A stretch of 64,000 bases of DNA, from assembly GCF_018143015.1 (NCBI RefSeq), contig NC_054741.1, positions 37,228,510 to 37,292,509 of the forward strand, in the 5' to 3' direction. Made by a program: the position numbers and the translations under genes. Positions 55,730-64,000 of the stretch are shown piece by piece (position 1 is the stretch's first letter; each line of letters starts with the position of its first letter). The notes under the pieces were generated by a model, which was not told where the DNA came from, did no database searches, and worked only from the letters and a program-made list of their open reading frames with translations. The DNA is from Lytechinus variegatus (Eukaryota > Echinodermata > Echinoidea > Temnopleuroida > Toxopneustidae).

Positions 55730-58700
55730 ATGTCTGGTGCAGCTCGAAAAATACTTATAGGACAGGTTATAGGAACCAAGATGACACGGACTGCAAAAGT
55801 TCGGGTTAATAAGTTACAACTGGATCCATTTGTTACTCAGGTAAGCACGCGCGTGCTCGATGGAGGTGCTCCTCGCAAAGCATACCCAGAGCTTCGGCGG
55901 CGAAGAGGCGCCTGCGCTGCAAGCATGACCGCTAATTAGCCTTAGAATTCTAGTCATTTGTTACCACTCGTCAAGTCAAGAATCCCCCTGCCCCCACTCA
56001 ATACCATATTCAGAGCTACCAAGTCTCACGCATTATGCGTGAGACTCAAGCATTTTGGACTCTTGTTCATCCCCTAAAATCTCTGTCTCACGTCACGCAA
56101 CTATTGTCACAGCCTATCCCCCATATACATTGTACACAATGTCTGTGATCTCACTCAGATTAACAAAAAAATCTCACGCATAGCTGGTCTTTGAACTTGG
56201 CATCTCGCCATATTATTATTACCAGGAGCGTTGTTGCATGCATTGATTTTAAGGCCTGGTCACACCGCCCGAGCGTTGTTGGAGCGGAAGGGAAAGAGGG
56301 TCGAATTTCGCTCACAAAATTGGGGGAAAAAATCGAAAAAAAAAAAAAATGGTGAATGGTAGCGAGTGGTGATAATTTTTTTCTCTCCGCTCCACAAATG
56401 CTCCAACAACGCTCGGGCGGCGCGGTGTGACCACTTTAATTCATTCAATGAACAAGGTTATGATATAACCTTGTTCTCACTTAGTTATATCTCCATGTGT
56501 GGCAAAATAAGGGTGGCAAAGTTTGGCTTATTTTCTCTTTTTCTTTGGGGCAAATGCTTGATTTTTTTACACCGACAGTTTCCATTACACTTATTATTCA
56601 TACAACTTGACTCTTTAAAATTTGATTCATTAAATTATTTTTGTCTTAATTAAAAATAGAGATCAAAAAATGAAAATTTTCTTGCCATAATCACTTTCCA
56701 CCAATAGAGGGCGTACATAAAAATATGCCCAAAATTCAAGTTTTTGAGCGCTCTGGTGAATACAAAAATTATTCTCAAGTTACCAATGAAAAATTGGAAC
56801 TGTATGTAAATTAGTAATTTTGGTCACAAAAGTGATATTTTAATGATTTTTTTTGAAGTGTGTGCTCTGTACAACATTGGCATACCATAGTCCTACCTGT
56901 AGATTCCCCACAGGCAGGGTGGTAACAGTGAACAAGTGGGTGTGACCATGCCTTTACTGTCTTTAATTTGGGACTTTGGGGCCGATAACACGAAAGGGTC
57001 TTTGCAAGAACTGTATTGTCTTTCATGTCACCCGTTTATTATGATGCGCTATGGCCATGCATGTGAAACGTACTTTAAATAAAGTATGTGCAAACATTTT
57101 ATTCATCCATTAAAGTAAACAAAATCTTTGTTTATAAAATGATGTGATATATTTTGAAATCATATACAAATTGATTTAAATGCGAGCTAATGAATTATAT
57201 TTCAGAAATATCCCGCATACAAAAATCAAGAGATAGGCGACACGAAAGACCGCCGGCGGCCCTGCTTTAGAAAGACCCTTTCGTGCAATCGGCCCCAGGC
57301 CCTGCCAGGCTATTGCCTTTCCGAAAAATTTGTTCTGGATCTTCTGGTCATGCTGATTAAATACAAGTGTGAATATGTTGGAACATGTTCAATGTGTTTT
57401 TTTGAATTTGGAATGCATGTTAACCAATATGCTGCTCTGAGTCTGACGGACAAAAAAAAGAAGAAAATTTCCCAAGCAACCATGGCCATGTTCCATGCCA
57501 TGAGGCATGAGTGATTCTGATCTGAAAGAAAGTGGTGTGATTGTGAAAAGTAAAGATATATGTTTGACTTTGATGACTGGTCAGTAGCGATGGAAAATAT
57601 TGGCCTACCCCTTCCCCTGGCTTGCATAGGTTACCTGAACACAGGCCTGAACATAATTCATTTTGGATATTGTTAATGGCTTTATATGAGCTATTGCTGA
57701 ATATTAATTAGGGCTAATAAATAAAATATAGATCTATGTAACTTTCAATTGTACATGGTCAATTCCAGCGTAACGGACATGACGTTCAGACAAATTTTTG
57801 TAATTCAAAGAGTTATACAGTAGAATTAGCAGTCTTTTGATAATTGTTACTAAGCTTATCAGACACATTTAAGTATCTGTTACATACACATAAAATTTCA
57901 AATCGTTTCGTTGAACAGTTGCGGAGAAATTGCACTCTTCGTGAGCGTAACGGACATGACACGAAATGGACGAAGCATTTTTACCTCCTATTGCTTATCA
58001 AAATTCCTGTGAATTCTTAGATTGCATGCACCTGACGTTGGTGTTAATTTAATCTTAAGATCATGCTCTATCCATAAAATGGTGTTTAACAACAGTTTTG
58101 CAGTGCATTCTGTATTCCTAGCTCAAAATGTAGCGTAACGGACATGACACACGAAGCGTAACGGACATGACAGTTTCGTCCACTTTTTGTAAGCGAATAT
58201 AATTATTTTGTTACAAGATATGGTACAAGTCTAATTGTTTACATGTTAAGGCTAGAGGTTAGAGAGACATATCATAACTGGTAATCTGTAATATCTCCTA
58301 TTATTTTGCAATTTGAGAGGGGGTCTTTTTGTACAATATTTATAAAACAAAAAAATATTTAGAAAAATTAATTTTACACCGGTTAACAACAGTTAATGAG
58401 TATTTTCAAGTTACTACCATCCACCACACCTAATTAAAGGAGAAAAAGTTGATAGAAAAGATTATTTTTTATTCATGCCTTAATATTTGATAATATACTA
58501 GCGTAACGGACATGACACCCTTATGAAGTGAACTTCATCAGCACTTCTTAGTTTGAAAATGAAAGAAATATGAATAATGAAAGTAATTATGTAACAGCAA
58601 AGTACCTTTACTAACACTCTAAAGAAAAATATGTAGATATTATTAGCAGGTATCATTAATTTAATAGCTATAGCCTAAGTGATAATTTTATATTGAATAC

Positions 58701-61492
58701 AATGTTTATCATACCACTACTGCACACTGAGCAGACCAAATCTCATTTTTTGTGAGAAGAAAACAAAATATACCAGACCTGTATAAATCCAAGATGAACA
58801 TATTATGGAATGTATTGTATGATAAAGAACATGTACTCGTATTAATGTCAGTTTTAAGATGACAAAAAATGGTATTAAAAAGTATTTCAATAAAAATTTA
58901 ATAGCAGTACCTGGAAACCGGCTTTTCATTATCGATTATGTATGAGTTGAAAGGTAATTAGAATGTTTGTAAATAGCTTCTGAGATTTTTTTTTCATTCA
59001 AAATAACTATCATCCTGAGTATAATCATCCTTTCATCAAATCTTGGATGTTCTTAATCGTACGATCTTGCTTGCTGACAAATGTGGCTGTATCTAATTTT
59101 GTTGTATTGTCCGCGCTGCTTGTGTACAATTGAAGATACATCATTCAAATCTTGATTATGGCTGACCAAAATACTACTATGATGACATAATTTATTGATC
59201 GCGCCACATTCTTTCCACGGCCCCTTTGCTTTGTGATACTGCAAAGAAGTGCCACTGTAGATTCATGGATTCATAGAGCTACATCATGTAACACAGATAT
59301 CCGAATACAAACTTGCTTTTAAATGTGAGCCCATGCCATCACTGAAGAAGTATGTAGAGGTTGGTGAAAGTCAGATACTTTGAAGAAATATCATCAATGA
59401 TCATGAATTCACGAGTTGGAGTTTTATAATGCTCCAAACTGTCAGTGCAAAAACCTAAGATAATCAAATGTTTGTTCAAACACAAATGATGCAGATTGTG
59501 ATCTGAGTATGTTGCCAGATCTAGCTGCATCTTATCCTAATATTATGTGGCATACCGTTAATTCTCAGAAAAATCTACCAGAACAAGAGCTGAACTTTCA
59601 TCATTCACCAACTTCTAAAAATAGCTTGAAAGACATGCAGATTCTAGGAAATATTACATTCAGCTATCCTCAAACAATTGAGGCTGACCTCAGTCTGTGA
59701 CACTGAGCCTAATATTTTGTTTTTGTGAATGCTGCCTTTTGCCATATATAAGGCGTCATGTCCGTTACGCGAATTGTCATGTCCGTTACGCCATTTTTAT
59801 GAAAATGAGAAGTGGTAAGGGAAAATGATTGCTACACATGGTAGGGGGTTTAATTCTAACATAGAATCTGAATCTGCAGTACCTTTAGACAAATTTCCTG
59901 GAAGCTGTGAAAACTTTAAGTGAAAAACGTAACGGACATGACACTGATAATGGTAAAGAAATCACACAAATCTGAAGACAGATTTCTCTAAAATTGATGA
60001 ATGGCATAAAATTTAACGATTATTTTCTGTTGATTTAAACATTAATCAACTATTCAAAAGTTAACAGAGACCTCTGGGACCTTGTTTGCTTTTAGTAAAG
60101 ACAGGAAAGATAAATTGTTTAAAAATAGCCACATTTTTTACATTTTGCAATTTACTATTCTATTTTTTGAATGATGGAAAAAACTACCTAATTTTATCAA
60201 TATTGCGATTTTTCTATTGGAAATTGAGACTTTATAGATTACTTTTTAAGAAAATTTGACTGCTGAAGTGAAATCTTAAACTTCATTTTTTCTCTAAAGT
60301 GAACATTTTCCATGGAATTGCACACATAGATTATTAGATAGCCATTTTGCCTAAAAGATGAAATTACAATTTTAGACTTTACTCAGTAGAGGTGCTGGTC
60401 AGAAAATTTGGATCGACCCAGTTTCGGCTGTTTCAGTTTTTAGATTTCTCCACACAAGAAATCTCTAGAGGAAAGTTCATTCACCTGTCTAGTCCTGACA
60501 CTAAGTGCACTAGTCAATGTAAACATATCGGGTTTCGTAACAAGATTATTGGAAGATGGCAAGTCTTGAAAAATAGATGGTGCACTGGGTGGATTTGAGG
60601 TCACTTAATCTATTTTTAGCATACTAATGACGCTATATCCCCATAACTGCTGTCTATGTAAAACTGTCCCCATAAACTAGGACAATCTCAATTTATCGAG
60701 ACATGATTTGTCTTGGTTTATGAGGATATCCTTGTTTTCTGTGATAATCCCAATTTTTGGACCAGGGCCTCTACTGTTACTATACTTTGGTTAAATCTGT
60801 GAATTCTGCAGTCTGACAGCTACCACAGATCAGGTTGCCTAATTATATTTTCTATCTAATCAGATATTCCACACAGTTGAAGGTGATGGTGTCGCCTCAC
60901 CTCAATTGCTAATGTTAGTAATGTTATGCAGTCATGTAAAATGCATGCATTTTGTATTTAAATTTTATAATTTTCATCTCGAATTTCAATTAGATGTTCA
61001 GTGTATTGATTTATGTCACCATTTCATACCAATGAATCTCTGTAAAAAATTACAGCCCTAGTGTGAATGGAATCCTGGATGTAGGCAGACCAAGATGTAT
61101 AACATTTCAGTTATTTAAAAAAATTGATCTTGTCTTTTTCTGTGTTTTTCCCTCAGTATTTCCCTAAGCGGTCCACCGTGTTTGCACATGACCCCGAGGA
61201 AGCAGCGAAACTTGGAGACATTGTCCTTGTGAAGGAACTACCAATTAAAAAGTCCACCCACGTCAAGTACCAGATGGAGCGAATCATCTACAGCCTTGGA
61301 AATGTGACTGATCCAATCACTGGCAAGAAATGCGACTGCTACTCATATTGGGATGAGGGGGAGGGCTCCGATGGTGCTCCGGTGTCTGATCATAGTACAG
61401 ATAGTGTGGACAAGGAAGTGGATGTCACAGGAAACATTTCAAGGACGATGGGAGATGGAAAAGATCTTAAAGTTGATGGCACGCCTGTATGA
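55730..61492 (+). CDS. MRPS17: MRPS17, mitochondrial small ribosomal subunit protein uS17m (two exons, 148 aa)
   Basis: Exon 1 55730-55840 (37 codons, phase 0, GTAAGC donor) and exon 2 61157-61492. IGTKMTRTAKVRVNKLQLDP near residues 15-34 is the OB-fold start of uS17 and is followed across the intron by YFPKRSTVFAHD, GDIVLVKELP and VTDPITGKKC, as in human MRPS17 (130 aa). The extra length is a polar, acidic C-terminal tail from about residue 110. uS17 binds 12S rRNA in the mitoribosome small subunit. There is no obvious cleaved presequence; the first ~12 residues are short and basic, as is usual for this family. Confidence 0.93.
56249..56439. mobile_element. ~190-bp MITE with GGTCACACCGC ends
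   Basis: TTAAGGCCTGGTCACACCGC at the left is mirrored by GCGGTGTGACCACTTTAA at the right, and CGAGCGTTGTTGGAGC pairs with GCTCCAACAACGCTCG. TTAA occurs at both outer edges, as for piggyBac-type targets, but could be part of the ends. Confidence 0.7.
56451..56940. repeat. Dispersed ~490-bp repeat, copy 3
   Basis: Starts with the perfect hairpin GAACAAGGTTAT...ATAACCTTGTTC and ends CCCACAGGCAGGGTGGTAAC then GTGAACAAGTGGG. The GAACAAG word at each end suggests terminal repeats. Collinear with 20903-21394 and 32089-32580. Confidence 0.85.
56978..57296. repeat. 319-bp element with inverted GGGGCCGAT ends
   Basis: GGGGCCGATAACACGAAAGG at the left pairs with CCTTTCGTGCAATCGGCCCC at the right, extending to GGTCTTT. 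Interior is AT-rich plus a CCGCCGGCGGCCC stretch near 57250. No clear target duplication. Confidence 0.75.
57768..59942. repeat. Array of eight GCGTAACGGACATGAC words in both orientations
   Basis: Plus orientation: 57768-57783, 57945-57960, 58133-58148, 58156-58171, 58501-58516, 59928-59942 (last copy lacks the first G). Minus orientation: 59755-59770 and 59776-59791. All share at least 15 identical bases, while flanking sequence is unrelated from copy to copy apart from a frequent A/C just after. Two pairs are close set (58133/58156 and 59755/59776, both offset by about 21-23 bp). Such short, exact, spaced words are usual for subterminal protein-binding sites of a DNA transposon, but full element ends could not be found. 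Confidence 0.85.
59040..59530 (-). pseudogene. Decayed transposase-like segment within the 16-mer array
   Basis: Minus-strand translation gives FFSDGMGSHLK (about 59311-59348) and, about 20-30 codons later, WHFFAVSQSKG (about 59223-59256). The pair resembles the SDG-x-x-S-x-x-K ... W-x-F-F-A-T-S-H-G-K-G pattern that I recall from transposon-encoded proteins of many invertebrates. The pieces lie in different frames with stops between, so no product is expected. Family name is not certain; recognition is from memory. Confidence 0.35.
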
Positions 61493-62375
61493 ATCCTCAG
61501 TTTTACAAGTTAAGCATTAAAGACATGTTTATGCCCTGCCTGTCAGAAGGGGTTTGTGTATCAATGGGAATCAGCATACCGTTGGATGGTTGGTAGCAAA
61601 CCTATCAGATCAAACCTACGTTATTTCCTCAGTTTTCAACCAATGCTCACAAGTGATAGCACACACACCAATGTCTTGAAGCTTCGGCCAGACAAAAAAA
61701 TTGACGAGGAAGAACCGTCCAGTGAGGAGGAAGTGGAAATTCTGTAATAGCATCCTAGAATGCACTGCAGATAATTCTTCAACCTTTTGAGAAAATGATT
61801 GTAATCAGCCGAAGAAGATTTGAAATGGCTAGCTTGTCTTTCTCGGTGAATGGGAATGTTTTGCATCAATCTTTGATCTGTTTGATCCTCGGCAATATAT
61901 TAGTTGTATGTAGATAACGATAATCAGTACATATAAGTTCACTGTTTTCTGTTTAGTATTTTATGAGGCCCTTCGGCTCTGAGTAGACGATTCTGTTCAA
62001 AGTTGCTGTCACACCTTGGCTTTATTCACAGTGTGAAAGAAAGTTTAGTATACATATATTAAAGTCACTGGAAATCATGGTTCGAAATTGATGTCCGTCT
62101 CCCAGAAGTATTTGTATACTAGTCTGAACTTGAAAACCAATCTAGCTTGGTAGCAAAACTAGAAATGAACTTGAGTTGGATTTGTGATGGTGATGCATGT
62201 GATGTGAAAATGAATTTTTGTTGGACATTCTGACTTGCATTCTGGCAAATAAACTTTTGGATGATGAAATCAACCCGTTTAAATCATCCTTCATTTTCAA
62301 AATGAGTTTGCTTGAGTATTCTTCATTCCTCAAGACATTCTTCATGTTAAATGAATAAATAAGTGTTATCCTTAT
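61493..62375 (+). other. Likely 3' UTR of MRPS17
   Basis: No other gene up to the AATAAA at 62354-62359. It includes a stop-free stretch (61511-61747) in the same frame as MRPS17 exon 2, ending in an acidic peptide (DEEEPSSEEEVEIL). Confidence 0.5.
62354..62359 (+). promoter_or_regulatory. Candidate poly(A) signal of MRPS17
   Basis: AATAAA about 860 bp past the stop codon, followed by T-rich sequence. An earlier AATAAA at about 62247 is another option. Confidence 0.4.
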
Positions 62376-64000
62376 TACACTTGCAATTTTTATTTCATTT
62401 TCCTTTCAAAAGTGTATCACCTACATGTATATTCAGTGCTCACAGTCATATTTTTGGTGAATTAAGAAGTGAAAATTAGAAAAAAATATTCAGACAGGAA
62501 GTAAGATAAATGGCATTTGTCATTAGCCAGATAGGTATTTATTGTCACTGTGATATAGTGATCTACATATATTCTCAACACACTGATTTTTTTTTAATGT
62601 CATCTTTACCCCAATCTGCTACCTCTCATACTGGTCACTGGTTTAAATAAAAGCAAACAGTGGAACAACAAAGTCACAGTAAATTGGACCATCATTACCT
62701 GCAGAGAATTGTGACATCACAGTATTCAAGAGAGGGGATGACAAGAGATAACTTCAACCCCCCCCCCCCCTCTTCCAAACAATAATTTCTCTGTTTGAAT
62801 ATCTACCATTGAGCATTACATTGCTATTGCTGTAACGAAATAACCAATTTTAGATTTTGTCATCTCACTATTCAAACATCCAGAAGTATTTTTTCCTTGT
62901 GCTAATCCTATAGAACTTTCATCATTTGTTTCCATTTGTTTTTTTATACTAAGTACTAATGTTACTTTTATTTGTCAGATTGCCTTTGATGAGACATTTC
63001 ATTTTTTTTCACTACATGTACAATAAAACCTGTAGATAAAGAAGCAGGTAGAAGAAGGTAGACAAGGAAAGTGGTCTTTATGAACTGGTTTTTGGAACAC
63101 TTTTTATAGGGAAAGTACTATTTAAAGGTATACCAAACATGTGGTCCTTCTGTACAGGTTGATAGCAGGTTTGACAGTATTACATGTACACTCCAAAGTC
63201 ACAAGTTCCAAGCTTGTAATACTGTACAGTATGTCACAATGCTCAGCAACAGTTCACCAGAATTTCTGTGTACAATAAAGACATTTTGGTCCCAAGGATA
63301 AAAAAAAGGAAATAAATTGTGTATTGATCAAACTTTTACTTGAGCACAAAATAATTTGTCCAGAGTCGTGCAAGTCAATTACATCATTCAGCGCAACACC
63401 TGAGGTCATGATGACGTCATTTAAACATATCACAAATCTTTCCATCATGCACGAGTTTGTCTTTGTAACTTTGATCAATTTATGTATAATATGCATTAGG
63501 CCTACATGTAATATGCATTTATTGGCATTAACGGGGTGATTGATCCCTCCATGTCAGGACATGCCTTGCTGTGCATTGTCCCTGCATCGTCTCTCTCACC
63601 ATTTTCAAACCAGACCTAAAGCAAACACAAATGAGATCACTCACAATTATATAAGTAAGATCTTTTATTCTGTTGAATTTTGTACATATCACAATATATG
63701 TATACAATTTGATGTAAATTATCAAGTTTACAGCAAACCAAACACAGAGTAAACATTTGATTGTGCATAATTTGATCTAAAACATAACACAAAAACACAC
63801 ATGATAATCTTTAGAATTCTAAATCTTACAAGAGGAGACATGTAGAACTCTGTCAATATTGTATGAATGATTTCATGTATAACTACAGGGGAAAAACTTA
63901 AATTGACAACATCCATGCATATTAATATTATGGAAGGTTGCAGAAGTCAAATTTTGTTATTTGTTGTCCCTAATGTGATATTCAAAAATTAATACAAGTG
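62376..64000. other. Intergenic, no gene seen
   Basis: AT-rich; a C-run at 62759-62770 is the only low-complexity feature. Frames on both strands are under 85 codons and not recognisable. Confidence 0.45.

Larger units (their letters stand above)
55841..61156 (+). other. MRPS17 intron (5.3 kb)
   Basis: Holds a TTAA-bounded foldback, a dispersed ~490-bp repeat, a second foldback, and the GCGTAACGGACATGAC array with a transposase-like relic. Stretches 57300-57760 and 59945-61156 show nothing recognisable. Confidence 0.7.

Overview
The window is animal nuclear DNA: AT-rich, with long introns, canonical GT/AG splice sites and many transposons. Gene content, a tRNA-derived SINE ending in 'taaagccggggtaataataat', and a Ty3/gypsy element whose primer site resembles tRNA-Leu all fit an echinoderm, most likely a sea urchin. 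The species is not fixed by anything I can read.

Five protein genes can be supported. (1) At the left edge, minus strand, an N-terminal exon (244-474) with an ATMIN/ASCIZ-like C2H2 finger. (2) A two-exon GFOD1/2-type oxidoreductase (23548-25155, plus, 380 aa). (3) A complete 17-exon DHX35 DEAH-box spliceosomal helicase (30010-50282, plus, 700 aa). (4) AIRIM (C1orf109 homologue), three exons, minus strand (55574 down to 53543, 199 aa). (5) MRPS17, two exons, plus (55730-61492, 148 aa). AIRIM and MRPS17 are head to head with 155 bp between start codons, so a shared promoter joining two ribosome-related genes is likely.

The left third (about 3.4-23 kb) is mostly mobile DNA. It holds a triplicated 350-360 bp tandem repeat; a hAT inside a hAT (6154-7997), each with its own 8-bp target duplication; an apparently whole Ty3/gypsy element with twin 205-bp LTRs (8178-13426); and a second hAT-in-hAT (14441-17378) that landed in a (TAC)n microsatellite. 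Several elements carry a recurring 19-bp near-palindrome, GCTCGCGCTTCGCGCTCGC. The DHX35 introns hold SINEs, foldback MITEs, a 427-bp near-perfect palindrome, a 1.57-kb element with 11-bp direct repeats at its ends, and a 1.1-kb element carrying five perfect DR1 nuclear-receptor-type motifs. The single MRPS17 intron holds the most puzzling signal: a 15-16 bp word, GCGTAACGGACATGAC, present eight times in 2.2 kb in both orientations, around a decayed transposase-like segment.

All exon models were joined by eye from reading-frame continuity, splice sites and remembered family sequences. No alignment or database search was run.
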